Assembly (NCBI GenBank): GCA_016744695.1
Contig: JADGDV010000013.1
Coordinates: 1 to 64,000 of the forward strand
Reading direction: 5' to 3'
DNA from: Hahellaceae bacterium
Lineage (GTDB): Bacteria; Pseudomonadota; Gammaproteobacteria; Pseudomonadales; Oleiphilaceae
Length of the DNA: 64,000 nt
The translations under genes were made by a program, and so were the position numbers. This document shows, piece by piece, positions 51,765 to 62,459 of this stretch. The notes beneath the pieces are model-generated. The model ran no database searches and was not told the origin of the DNA. It saw nothing but the letters and a program-made list of their open reading frames with translations. The first letter of the stretch is position 1. Every line of letters starts with the position of its first letter.

Positions 51765-52323
51765 TTATTCTTCTCCTTCTTATCTTCTGGAGTTTGTTGA
51801 GCCACCGTCATGGTAAATTCACTGGCCGGCTCCCCCCTCGCTACAGCTTTAACCGCTGTTAAATTAGGCTCTCCAAACCATTCTGAAGCTTCGAAGTTCC
51901 GCATCAATCCAGCAATTCTGTTATTTGACTCTGCCAAGCCAACAAAGCTTAATTGCTCACCCTCTTTATTCAACTTGCTATAGTAAAGCCCATCAGGGAG
52001 TGTTCTTACTAACTCATCAAACACTCTAACAATAACAGGGCGTGTTCCTTGAAGGTTCTGAATAACTTTCATTCGAGCCAGGAGCTCTTTTTTCTGTTTC
52101 TTCAGCCCTTCAATTTCTTTTATCTTTTTATCCAGCGCTTTCATGGAAGTTTGAAGGTAGTTGTTACGAGACTCTTGATACTCAATCTCTGAACTCATAT
52201 TACCCTGCCAGAGAAAAACAATTCCCACTGCAATAATAAGTACACCAACAAGCACCGCAATAAATTGCTTCTGCCTTTCTACACGCAGCTCTTCGCGCCA
52301 AGGCCTAAGGTTAATCTTTGCCA

Positions 52324-52324
<1 letters not shown>
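51761..52324 (-). CDS. pilN: Type IV pilus assembly protein PilN
   Basis: A 187-aa bitopic inner-membrane protein. The N-terminal INLRPWREELR (about residues 4-14) is the motif by which PilN docks into PilM. One membrane helix (about 21-40) is followed by a coiled coil and a periplasmic domain with LVRTLPDGLYYSKL. Its ATG overlaps the pilM stop by one base and its stop overlaps pilO by four. Confidence 0.95.
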
Positions 52325-53403
<1,079 letters not shown>

Positions 53404-53571
53404 CTATAAATTCTAGCAAGTTATAATTCTTAATTAGCGCAGAATCTGAAGTTGCGCTGCAGAGTTAAACAATTCTTAACTAAACCCATTAACAAAAAAC
53501 ACGTATAATGGAAGCAATTTAAAGCAATTTCTTAAATAATAGACATAAATTCATCACTTGTCAGGAAAAAC

Positions 53572-56055
53572 ATGTTGCGATTTGTTAGTTTTTATCGTTT
53601 TTTAGGCTGGAGTTTGGTCACAACCCTTTGTGGAACAGGCTTAATATTTGCCTCTTTTTATCTTTACCTTACCCCTAACCTGCCAAATGTCGAACAACTT
53701 AAGAACACTCAATTACAGATACCATTGCGCATTTTTTCTGCTGACAATAAATTAATAGCAGAGTTTGGCGAAAAGCGCAGGTCTCCTATTACCATAGACC
53801 AAGTTCCCGAAAAACTCACTAAAGCTTTTATTGCAGCAGAAGACAATCGTTTCTACCAACACCACGGTGTTGATATTAAAGGACTTTTGCGCGCAGCAAC
53901 CCAGCTCATTGCCACAGGAAGAATCAAATCAGGTGGCAGCACCATCACCATGCAGGTTGCAAAAAACTTCTTTTTGTCACGAGAAAAAACATTTTCACGT
54001 AAATTTAACGAGATACTCCTAGCACTTCAGATTGAGCAAGAACTAAGCAAATCAGAGATTCTCGAGCTCTATTTTAATAAAATTTATCTGGGAAATAGAG
54101 CCTACGGCATTGAGGCTGCGGCAAAAGTTTATTATGGAAAAAGTATTGCAGAGCTAAATCTTGCACAAATGGCTATGATTGCAGGCTTGCCAAAAGCCCC
54201 ATCCCGATACAACCCCATAGCAAATCCCTCTCGCGCACTACTCCGAAGAAACTGGATATTAGGTCGCATGCTAAGCCTGGAATTTATTAATAAAGAGCAA
54301 TATGACACAGCACTTTCAGCGATAATAAGCGCTAAGTATCATGGATCAACACCCGAAACAGAAGCACCTTATCTTGCAGAAATGACACGAAAAACACTTG
54401 TTGACCAATACGGTGACAAAGCTTATTCGGATGGGTTTAATGTTTATTTAACTGTTAATAGCAGACTTCAGGAGGCGGCCAACAGCGCGATTAGAGAAGG
54501 GCTTGAGAGCTACGATAAACGTCATGGATACCGAGGCCCTGAAGGAAAAGTCCCCACGGAACAGATCAATAACATAAGCTATATCAATTCAGCTATAAAC
54601 AACCTCACCAACTATGGAAACTTAACCGTTGCTGTTGTCATAAGCGTTAGCGATTCCAAAGCAACACTGTTCACCCAAAAACACGGAGAAATCACACTAA
54701 CACTTAATGACATTAAGTGGGCTAAACCGTACATCAGCGTTAACCGGCTAGGAAAAGAACCAAAGACCATCTCCAACACCCTTAAAACAGGTGATATTAT
54801 TCGGATTAAGCCAAGCAATATTGCCATCCCGAATGATGAAAACGCTGGCTGGCAACTGGCTCAAGTCCCTAAAGCTCAAGGTACTCTAGTGTCGATTACG
54901 CCAAATAGCGGCGAAATTAAAGCGCTTGTAGGCGGCTATGATTTCGCACAGAGCAAATACAATCGGGCGTTACAGGCCGAACGGCAGCCTGGTTCCAACT
55001 TCAAACCTTTTATTTATCTTGCAGCGCTTGAGAAGGGATCAACAGCAGCAACACTTATTAATGACGCGCCCATTGTTTTTGAAGACAAAAATCTAGAAGC
55101 CTCATGGCGCCCGGAGAACTCTAGTGGGAAATTTTACGGCCCCACAAGACTAAGAACAGCCTTATACAAATCACGAAATCTAGTTTCCATTCGCCTTCTT
55201 AAGAAAACGGGCATACGCGCTACACGTAATTTTGTAAGCCGTTTCGGCTTTGATAGCGAAAAACTACCCAACGATCTATCGCTTGCCCTTGGCAGTGCAG
55301 TTGTGACTCCTATGGACGTTGCCACAGGTTATAGCATTCTTGCTAATGGAGGGTACGCAATTAAACCTTATTTTATCGAGAGAATAGAAAGTCGCACAGG
55401 AGAGGTACTCTTTAAGGCAAGACCGTCCCTAGCTCCAAATGCTATAAATCAACGTGAAAAGAGTGTCCCCACAACACTGCCGAGCACAATCTCCGAGGAG
55501 CTCGAACTACCCGAGATTCAAGAACCAGAAATGCCGAAATACTATGCAGCCGAAAAGATAATGGATAATCGAACCGTTTATATCATGCATAGCATATTGA
55601 GAGATGTGATAAAAAAAGGCACTGGGCGAAGAGCTCAGAGACTTAAGCGCTCAGATCTGGCAGGCAAAACAGGCACCACCAACGACCAAAAAGATGCATG
55701 GTTCTCAGGGTTCAACACTGATACAGAGACAACCGTATGGGTTGGGTTTGATCAACCAAAAACCTTAGGGAGAAGGGAGTATGGCGCAAGTGCGGCACTT
55801 CCTATCTGGATTGATTATATGAGGGTAGCCCTCAATAACACGCCAAGGGCAGTCATGAGGCAACCCGAAGGAATAGTCACAGTGAAAATAAATTCAGAAA
55901 CAGGGAAGCTGGCCGCAGCAAGTGATACCAATGGCATTTTCGAAATTTTTCGAAAGGAAAATATACCTTTAGCCGACGATATGACGACAGAATCTCAGCA
56001 AACGAAACAACAAGAACAGGATGAAGACGATATATCTACTGAAGATATATTTTAA
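53572..56055 (+). CDS. mrcA: Penicillin-binding protein 1A (bifunctional)
   Basis: An 827-aa class A PBP with a short cytoplasmic tail and one membrane anchor. The glycosyltransferase domain has AAEDNRFYQHHGVD (catalytic Glu) and GGSTITMQVAKN. An OB-like insert lies before the transpeptidase, which has SNFK as the SxxK motif in RQPGSNFKPF, SRN as SxN and KTGTT. It polymerises and cross-links peptidoglycan. A TATAAT (53504-53509) is a likely -10. The order pilM-mrcA divergent is as in Pseudomonas (ponA). Its stop overlaps the end of the convergent gene by 4 bp. Confidence 0.97.
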   Translation: MLRFVSFYRFLGWSLVTTLCGTGLIFASFYLYLTPNLPNVEQLKNTQLQIPLRIFSADNKLIAEFGEKRRSPITIDQVPEKLTKAFIAAEDNRFYQHHGVDIKGLLRAATQLIATGRIKSGGSTITMQVAKNFFLSREKTFSRKFNEILLALQIEQELSKSEILELYFNKIYLGNRAYGIEAAAKVYYGKSIAELNLAQMAMIAGLPKAPSRYNPIANPSRALLRRNWILGRMLSLEFINKEQYDTALSAIISAKYHGSTPETEAPYLAEMTRKTLVDQYGDKAYSDGFNVYLTVNSRLQEAANSAIREGLESYDKRHGYRGPEGKVPTEQINNISYINSAINNLTNYGNLTVAVVISVSDSKATLFTQKHGEITLTLNDIKWAKPYISVNRLGKEPKTISNTLKTGDIIRIKPSNIAIPNDENAGWQLAQVPKAQGTLVSITPNSGEIKALVGGYDFAQSKYNRALQAERQPGSNFKPFIYLAALEKGSTAATLINDAPIVFEDKNLEASWRPENSSGKFYGPTRLRTALYKSRNLVSIRLLKKTGIRATRNFVSRFGFDSEKLPNDLSLALGSAVVTPMDVATGYSILANGGYAIKPYFIERIESRTGEVLFKARPSLAPNAINQREKSVPTTLPSTISEELELPEIQEPEMPKYYAAEKIMDNRTVYIMHSILRDVIKKGTGRRAQRLKRSDLAGKTGTTNDQKDAWFSGFNTDTETTVWVGFDQPKTLGRREYGASAALPIWIDYMRVALNNTPRAVMRQPEGIVTVKINSETGKLAAASDTNGIFEIFRKENIPLADDMTTESQQTKQQEQDEDDISTEDIF

Positions 56056-56930
56056 AGCTCATCGCCATAGCCGCAAGGAAGCGCTATATCTAAACCAATA
56101 GGCAAATGATCTGATACAGGGTACATAACAACCCCTGCTTTTAATACCTCTAAGGAAGCGCTAACCAATATATGGTCCAGCGCTTTACCAGGCCTCCAGC
56201 TTGGAAAACTATGCGCCGCATCCGGCAGTGAAACCAAACCCATACCTTTTAATGGCGAATTTTCAAGAAGCTGCTCTGCATGAGTATTCATATCCCCCAT
56301 TAACACTACATGACGATAACCAGATAACAACTCCCGAATGAAACCCAGCTGTTTATTTTGAGCTTTAAGGCTTAGTGATAAATGCATAACGACCAGAACT
56401 AAAGGATCATCTTCTTTGCCATATTTAATGACAATAGCCCCTCTCCCAGGAATAAGCCCTGGCAAACGGTACTCCTCAACACTTAAGGGCCGGAGTCGGC
56501 TCAAAAAGCCATTACTATGCTGTGCTACGCGCCCCAAGTCTCGGTTTAACTGCTGATACCAAAAAGGAAAACCTCCCGCCTCAGCCAAATATTGAACCTG
56601 ATTAACAAACCCACTGCGGAGACTACCACCATCAACCTCTTGTAGCGCAACGGCATCATAGTGCTGCAATAACATCGCTATTTTATTAAGATTTTCAGTG
56701 CGCGCTTTATGAGGTAAGAAATGCTGCCAACTACGCGTCAGATAATGTTTGTAGGAAGATGTTGAAATGCCAACCTGAATATTAAACGTCAACAAGCGAA
56801 TATGTTGACGAGAATTAAATGCTGCACCGCAATCCAGACCAGAACAAAGCCCCCGTACTTTTGTAGCACCACTATCAGAACGGGCGCTCCGCCGGAGACT
56901 ATCAATTCTAGACCTGAGTTCACGGTACAT
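56052..56930 (-). CDS. Endonuclease/exonuclease/phosphatase-family protein
   Basis: A 292-aa protein of the EEP (DNase I-like) fold. The metal and catalytic motifs are all present: LLTFNIQ (about residues 46-52), ALQEVDGG with the metal Glu, MHLSLSL, GDMNTH and SDHLPIG. There is an N-terminal region of about 40 residues with several Arg and two Cys and no signal peptide. It could be a nuclease or a phosphodiesterase; the substrate cannot be read from sequence. It converges on mrcA with a 4-bp overlap of stop codons and lies 34 bp after dsbA in the same direction. Confidence 0.85.
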   Translation of the reverse strand: MYRELRSRIDSLRRSARSDSGATKVRGLCSGLDCGAAFNSRQHIRLLTFNIQVGISTSSYKHYLTRSWQHFLPHKARTENLNKIAMLLQHYDAVALQEVDGGSLRSGFVNQVQYLAEAGGFPFWYQQLNRDLGRVAQHSNGFLSRLRPLSVEEYRLPGLIPGRGAIVIKYGKEDDPLVLVVMHLSLSLKAQNKQLGFIRELLSGYRHVVLMGDMNTHAEQLLENSPLKGMGLVSLPDAAHSFPSWRPGKALDHILVSASLEVLKAGVVMYPVSDHLPIGLDIALPCGYGDEL

Positions 56931-56964
56931 AAATATATATAACCCTTTACCTTAGAAGGCAAGA

Positions 56965-57651
56965 CTACTTAGAAGTAGCTCCTTTTTCTTTCGCTATAAG
57001 AAAATCAACCACCTTTAGCATATTTTCATTACTGCCTGCTTCAGACGCACTCACTCTGTACTTACCATTTACAATTAGAGCAGGAACACCTGTAGCGCGA
57101 TAACTTCTTCCACGCGCATTAGCTTGATCAACCATTGATTTTACACTAAATGAATTATAAGCCTTTTTAAAATCTTTAGGATCAACGCCGTAATTTGCAA
57201 AGAACTTAGCTAATTCACTTTCGCTACCTAGCGGCTTTCTATCTCTTATAATGGCATCAAACAAAGGCTGATGCATCTTTTCTTGGATCCCTAAAACCTC
57301 GGCAGCATAAAATGCCTGGGCATGAACGACCCAAGCCTTGCCAAATGTGGCTGGGGACAACCAAAAATCAACATCATCAGCTAAGCCTTCAGACCAGTGA
57401 TGCACCATTGGGTTAAATTTATAGCAGTGTGGACAGCCATACCAAAACAGCTCAACTACCTCAACCTTACTTGCATCACGGGTACGCACAGCATAAGGCA
57501 GCACTTTATAATGCTTTCCAGCTACCCACTCAACGCTCTCAGATTCTTTAGCCCCTTCAGCCAAAACAGCACTAGAGATAAATGAAAAAGGCAGAACAAC
57601 CACCACAAAAAACAACTTAACTAACAACCGATTAATCGACAACCGCCTCAT
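56965..57651 (-). CDS. dsbA: Thiol:disulfide interchange protein DsbA
   Basis: A 228-aa periplasmic oxidase that introduces disulfide bonds. The signal peptide covers about residues 1-31 (ending AVLA). The thioredoxin fold has the CPHC active site (C73, C76) in ELFWYGCPHCYKFNP and the cis-Pro loop ATGVPALIVNGKY. Clients plausible from this window include the cysteine-bearing minor pilins and the four-cysteine secreted protein. It is between cytochrome c4 and the EEP protein, as in Pseudomonas. Confidence 0.96.
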   Translation of the reverse strand: MRRLSINRLLVKLFFVVVVLPFSFISSAVLAEGAKESESVEWVAGKHYKVLPYAVRTRDASKVEVVELFWYGCPHCYKFNPMVHHWSEGLADDVDFWLSPATFGKAWVVHAQAFYAAEVLGIQEKMHQPLFDAIIRDRKPLGSESELAKFFANYGVDPKDFKKAYNSFSVKSMVDQANARGRSYRATGVPALIVNGKYRVSASEAGSNENMLKVVDFLIAKEKGATSK

Positions 57652-57770
57652 ATATTCGCTCTCTTATTTATTTTTTACAACAAACCCACGCCGTACTTAA
57701 ACAGCATAACTTTGTAGATATTAGCATTTTTATTAACCTGTACAATTAAATTTTGGCAATGTGCAGGCAC

Positions 57771-57795
57771 AAAAAAACCCCTAATAAGGGGTTTT
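57771..57795 (-). terminator. Intrinsic terminator of the cytochrome c4 gene
   Basis: A CCCC / GGGG stem extended by A/T pairs with a TAATAA loop, followed on the minus strand by seven T. It lies about 20 bp after the cytochrome stop codon. Confidence 0.85.
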
Positions 57796-57815
57796 AATTG
57801 TTAGGCTAATGCAAC

Positions 57816-58421
57816 CTAGTGTAGACCTGAAATATAACTGGCCACCGCCTCAATCTCAGAATCACTCAACTTTGCAGCAATATCGCGCATCATACTTGCG
57901 TCGCCATCATTAGTACGCTCGCCAGAGCGAAACTTCTTGAGCTGAGTTGCTATATACATAGCCTGCTGCCCAGCAAGTGCCGGGAATGCAGCGGGCTCAT
58001 TACCCATTCCGCTAGGACCATGACACGCAGTACAGGCTGCTGCACCCGTCGCCATGTTGCCCGCTCGATACATGGACTGACCTTTTTCAACCAAATCAGC
58101 GTTAGCCTGACCTGTCGTTGTTTTCTTAGATGCAAAATAAGCAGCAATATCTTGAAAATCCTGATCATTTAAATTATCAAGCAGTCCTGTCATTTCAGGA
58201 ACGAGTCGATCGCCCTTCTTAATGTCATTCATCTGCTTAACAAGGTACTTCTCACCCTGGCCAGCCAGTTTTGGGAAAGTAGGCACCATGCTATTACCAT
58301 CAGCACCATGACAAGCACCACATGCAGCCGACTTCTGCTGCCCAGCCGCTGCGTCACCTTCTGCTTGAGCCATGCCAGAAAACCCTATGACTAAAACCAG
58401 ACCTGCTAAAATATTTTTCAT
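57816..58421 (-). CDS. Dihaem cytochrome c4
   Basis: A 201-aa periplasmic electron carrier. The signal peptide is residues 1-20 (ending AQA). Two haem c sites are present: CGACH (34-38) and CTACH (130-134), one in each of two homologous halves, with Met residues after each as possible axial ligands. It is likely membrane-associated and feeds electrons to cytochrome oxidase. The dsbA neighbour and the divergent engB gene match Pseudomonas. Length is typical for c4. Confidence 0.95.
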   Translation of the reverse strand: MKNILAGLVLVIGFSGMAQAEGDAAAGQQKSAACGACHGADGNSMVPTFPKLAGQGEKYLVKQMNDIKKGDRLVPEMTGLLDNLNDQDFQDIAAYFASKKTTTGQANADLVEKGQSMYRAGNMATGAAACTACHGPSGMGNEPAAFPALAGQQAMYIATQLKKFRSGERTNDGDASMMRDIAAKLSDSEIEAVASYISGLH

Positions 58422-58608
58422 GTCAGCCCTACTCTCTCTTGTTAGTTCTTAAAAAATCAATGCGACATTATACACTATGAGGCTTCTGTTTAAAGTATTG
58501 ATAACATTTACAGTTAAAAATGACATCTCACGCACACTATGCTCGAAGCAAACGGTAATTAACTATATAATCTGATGATTAATCACTCATCATATAAATG
58601 ATACCCCC

Positions 58609-59229
58609 ATGACCGATAAGAAACCGAAAGTCTCATATAATAGCGCCCGCTTCATGCTGAGCGCTCCTGATTTAGCTCGATGCCCTGCAGATACAGGCTA
58701 TGAAATTGCCTTTGCAGGCCGCTCCAATGCTGGCAAGTCTTCAGCTATTAACACTATTACCGTCAATTCAAAGCTGGCTCGCACCAGTAAAACCCCAGGC
58801 CGAACACAACTCATTAACTTTTTCACGCTTAACGTCAAAGGCTGCAGACTGGTTGATTTACCAGGATACGGTTACGCCAAAGTATCTAAAGAAGTTAAAA
58901 CGGAATGGCAGGAGAATATGGATGAATACCTTCATGCAAGAAATAGCCTTAAAGGCTTAATGCTTGTAATGGATATTCGAAAGCCTTTGTCTGACTTTGA
59001 TACGATGATGCTTGAATGGGCTGAAGCCAGCCAACTCCCTATCTCTATATTGCTCACCAAGGGCGATAAGCTCCGCCCTGGCGCAGCAAAAAACATGCTA
59101 GCAAAAGTGAAAACAGAGCTAAAAACCTTTGAATATCTAAGCTCTGTTATTCTATTTTCAAGTCTTAAAAAAGTAGGCGTTGAAAACGCCCGAAACCAGC
59201 TAGATCAATGGCTAATGCCATTAGAGTAA
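58609..59229 (+). CDS. engB: Ribosome biogenesis GTPase EngB (YihA/YsxC)
   Basis: A 206-aa TRAFAC GTPase required for 50S assembly. G1 is [12 protein letters not shown] (about residues 31-42), the switch region is [13 protein letters not shown]3 is [10 protein letters not shown] and G4 is LTKGDKL. A TATAAT (58566-58571) followed by a 10-bp palindrome TGATTAATCA lies just upstream and may include its promoter. It is divergent from cytochrome c4 and ends 4 bp before the convergent TetR gene. Confidence 0.96.
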   Translation: MTDKKPKVSYNSARFMLSAPDLARCPADTGYEIAFAGRSNAGKSSAINTITVNSKLARTSKTPGRTQLINFFTLNVKGCRLVDLPGYGYAKVSKEVKTEWQENMDEYLHARNSLKGLMLVMDIRKPLSDFDTMMLEWAEASQLPISILLTKGDKLRPGAAKNMLAKVKTELKTFEYLSSVILFSSLKKVGVENARNQLDQWLMPLE

Positions 59230-59233
59230 TGGC

Positions 59234-59896
59234 TTAAGCCTCCGAGAGGGGGCGGGGGCGGTATTTATCCTGCAGCACTCTAATTTCTTCAAGATAGTTA
59301 TCGGTAAGGTAAGGCACAGTAAAAGAAAGCACTTGATAAATACCCTGCTTAAGCATGCTTTTATCAATTATTTCATCAGCCTCGCCTGCATGAGCTGTTT
59401 TGAGATAAGCCATCCAGTTAGTTACCGCCAACCATACGTTCAAAGCCATTGACTCCAAGTGTTCATCATCCAGCTCGACTAATACACCATCCAACCCTTT
59501 CTGCAAACCTTTCAAGATTTTCTTTATGGCATTTAAGCAACGAAAGGTAAAAGCTCGGTAATCTTTTCTTAATCTCTCATCGCTTCCCAGTAGAAACTCT
59601 AGATCACGATGAAAAAACCGATAAGCCCACAAACCTTCAAAAACAGCTTCCAAATAACCCACTAAGTGATCTAGGGTCAGCGCCTGATCATCAGGAATAT
59701 GCAAATAATGATCAACCAACAACTCATACTGCACAAAAATCTCATAGATAATGTCGGATTTATTTCTAAAGTGATAATACAAATTACCTGGCGACATGTT
59801 TAACTCAGCCGCAATATGATTCGTGGTTATATTTCGCTCACCCTTCTCATTAAAAAGATCAAGACTTGCCAAAATTATTTTATCTTTTGTTTTCAT
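59234..59896 (-). CDS. TetR-family transcriptional regulator
   Basis: A 220-aa repressor-type protein. The N-terminal TetR helix-turn-helix is clear (residues 1-50: ILASLDLFNEKG, NITTNHIAAELNMSPGNLYYHFRNKSDI). The C-terminal ligand domain is helical and rich in aromatic and hydrophobic residues, compatible with a fatty or aromatic ligand. It is divergent from the aldehyde dehydrogenase with 209 bp between, an arrangement also found at PA0366-PA0367 in P. aeruginosa. A palindrome in that promoter is a candidate operator. A -10 TATAAT for this gene is at 59944-59949. No clear ribosome binding site precedes the ATG. Confidence 0.9.
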   Translation of the reverse strand: MKTKDKIILASLDLFNEKGERNITTNHIAAELNMSPGNLYYHFRNKSDIIYEIFVQYELLVDHYLHIPDDQALTLDHLVGYLEAVFEGLWAYRFFHRDLEFLLGSDERLRKDYRAFTFRCLNAIKKILKGLQKGLDGVLVELDDEHLESMALNVWLAVTNWMAYLKTAHAGEADEIIDKSMLKQGIYQVLSFTVPYLTDNYLEEIRVLQDKYRPRPLSEA

Positions 59897-60011
59897 ATAA
59901 GGTTAACCAAAAATCCCTGAATATCTATTGTTTACAACGACACATTATAAAATGTCTTACCAAAAAGAATACATCTAAATTTTATTTCTCATAACAGGGC
60001 AATAAAAAGTG

Positions 60012-60040
60012 TTGACCAATTAGAGCATATACTCTAATCT
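60012..60040 (+). promoter_or_regulatory. Aldehyde dehydrogenase promoter with embedded palindromic operator
   Basis: -35 TTGACC (60012-60017, 5 of 6), a 17-base spacer and -10 TAATCT (60035-60040, weak). A perfect inverted repeat ATTAGAG-N6-CTCTAAT (60019-60038) occupies the spacer and runs into the -10 box, where a bound TetR dimer would block RNA polymerase. Confidence 0.6.
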
Positions 60041-60105
60041 TAGAAATACAAACTGAAATTATTACCTACACCTAACACAGAAAACACGTTATTTGGAGAT
60101 AAGCC

Positions 60106-61551
60106 ATGGTCACTAATGTTGTTCAGCTTACCGAGAGCAAAAAACACATTCAGCATATGAGTCGAGTATTCGATGATCAGAAAAGTGCTTATCGAAAAAA
60201 TCCGATGCCGACCATAGAGCAACGAATAGAAAACCTACAGACACTTAAAGATATCCTGCTAAAAAATCAAGACCGTTTTATTGCATCGATAAATTCAGAC
60301 TTTAGCAGTCGCTCAGCCGATGAAACTTTATTAGCCGAAATAATGCCCGCTATACAAGGCATCAACTATGCGATAAAGAATCTTTCAAAATGGATGAAGC
60401 CATCTAAACGCCATGTGAGCTTATTATTCCAGCCTGCCAGCAATAGAGTTGAATACCAACCTCTTGGTGTTGTGGGTGTTATCGTTCCTTGGAATTATCC
60501 ATTATTTCTTGCAGTAGGACCTCTTACGGGAGCTTTAGCCGCAGGCAACCGCGTAATGATTAAGATGTCTGAGTACACACCAGAAACATCTCAGTTATTT
60601 AAAGATATTATCGAAGAATTTTTCCCTGAAAATTTAATCAGCGTAACAACCGGCGAAGCAGATGTAGCCATCGAGTTTGCTAAAAAGCCTTGGGGACATT
60701 TAATATTTACTGGATCTACAGCTGTTGGTCGCCATGTAATGCGTGCGGCAGCAGAGAATTTAACACCAGTAACACTAGAGCTAGGAGGTAAGTCACCAGC
60801 CATTATTTCAGCTGATGTACCAATGAATGATGCAGCTGAACGTATTGTATTCGGTAAAGCCTTTAATGTTGGTCAAACTTGCGTAGCACCTGATTACGTT
60901 CTTTGCCCATCTGATCGCATTGAGCAATTTGTAGAATCATTCAAAACTAATTTTGCAACAATGTACCCATCTATTGCAGATAACAAAGACTTCAGCAGCA
61001 TAATTGACGCGCGCCAAAAAGCACGCCTAGAACACTATTTAGAGGATGCTAAGAATAAAGGGGCGACGGTTATTCAGATAAACCCTAAGAGCGAAAAGTT
61101 CCCTGAAGGCGTTCGCAAAATGCCTATACACTTAGTCTTGAATGCCAACGACACAATGCTGGTGATGCAAGAAGAGATTTTCGGTCCAATTTTACCCGTC
61201 GTGCCATACAGCCAACTTGATGAAGCAATAAACTACATCAACGACAGACCACACCCTCTGGCACTTTATTACTTTGGTTACGATAAAGATGCTCAGCAGC
61301 ATGTATTAGAAAATACGCACTCTGGCGGCGTATGCATTAACGATACGCTTATGCACGTAGCCCAAGATGACATGCCCTTTGGTGGTGTAGGTACCTCTGG
61401 CATGGGACACTACCATGGAGAGGAGGGTTTCCGCACATTTTCTAACGCAAAAGGTGTGTTTGCTAAACAGAAAATTAACAGCGGCAAAGCAATACACCCA
61501 CCACACGGCAGCTTACTTCACAAAGCAGTCTACTCCCTCTTTATTCGTTAA
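60106..61551 (+). CDS. Coniferyl-aldehyde-dehydrogenase-type aldehyde dehydrogenase
   Basis: A 481-aa NAD(P)-dependent ALDH of the CALDH/ALDH3-like group that oxidises aldehydes to acids. The nucleotide-binding motif is FTGSTAVGRHVM, the general base Glu is in LELGGKSP and the nucleophile Cys is in NVGQTCVAPDY. Substrate naming rests on family resemblance; medium- and long-chain fatty aldehydes are as plausible as coniferyl aldehyde, especially with a WS/DGAT enzyme in the same genome. GGAG lies 9 bases before the ATG. The promoter carries a palindrome probably bound by the divergent TetR regulator. Confidence 0.9.
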   Translation: MVTNVVQLTESKKHIQHMSRVFDDQKSAYRKNPMPTIEQRIENLQTLKDILLKNQDRFIASINSDFSSRSADETLLAEIMPAIQGINYAIKNLSKWMKPSKRHVSLLFQPASNRVEYQPLGVVGVIVPWNYPLFLAVGPLTGALAAGNRVMIKMSEYTPETSQLFKDIIEEFFPENLISVTTGEADVAIEFAKKPWGHLIFTGSTAVGRHVMRAAAENLTPVTLELGGKSPAIISADVPMNDAAERIVFGKAFNVGQTCVAPDYVLCPSDRIEQFVESFKTNFATMYPSIADNKDFSSIIDARQKARLEHYLEDAKNKGATVIQINPKSEKFPEGVRKMPIHLVLNANDTMLVMQEEIFGPILPVVPYSQLDEAINYINDRPHPLALYYFGYDKDAQQHVLENTHSGGVCINDTLMHVAQDDMPFGGVGTSGMGHYHGEEGFRTFSNAKGVFAKQKINSGKAIHPPHGSLLHKAVYSLFIR

Positions 61552-61565
61552 TAATCGTCAAATTA

Positions 61566-61601
61566 AGAGCCCCTTCCATTTTGGATTTGTACTGGGGCTC
61601 T
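61566..61601 (+). terminator. Possible terminator between the aldehyde dehydrogenase gene and coaD
   Basis: An 8-bp GC-rich inverted repeat (AGAGCCCC / GGGGCTCT) with a 20-base loop lies 15 bp after the stop codon. It is followed only by AATTTGG, so termination strength is doubtful. Confidence 0.4.
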
Positions 61602-61648
61602 AATTTGGTTAATATTCCGCCCAAAATCTAGATTCACCTTTGGGCTGA

Positions 61649-62415
<767 letters not shown>

Positions 62416-62459
62416 ACAGTCTCCCCTCCAAAAAAGAGTGAGATCAGCCAGGGATTGGA

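Noticed and set aside
58576..58585. Perfect 10-bp palindrome TGATTAATCA upstream of engB
   Set aside because: Short AT-rich palindromes are expected by chance here and no regulator gene or second copy supports it, so it is only mentioned with engB.
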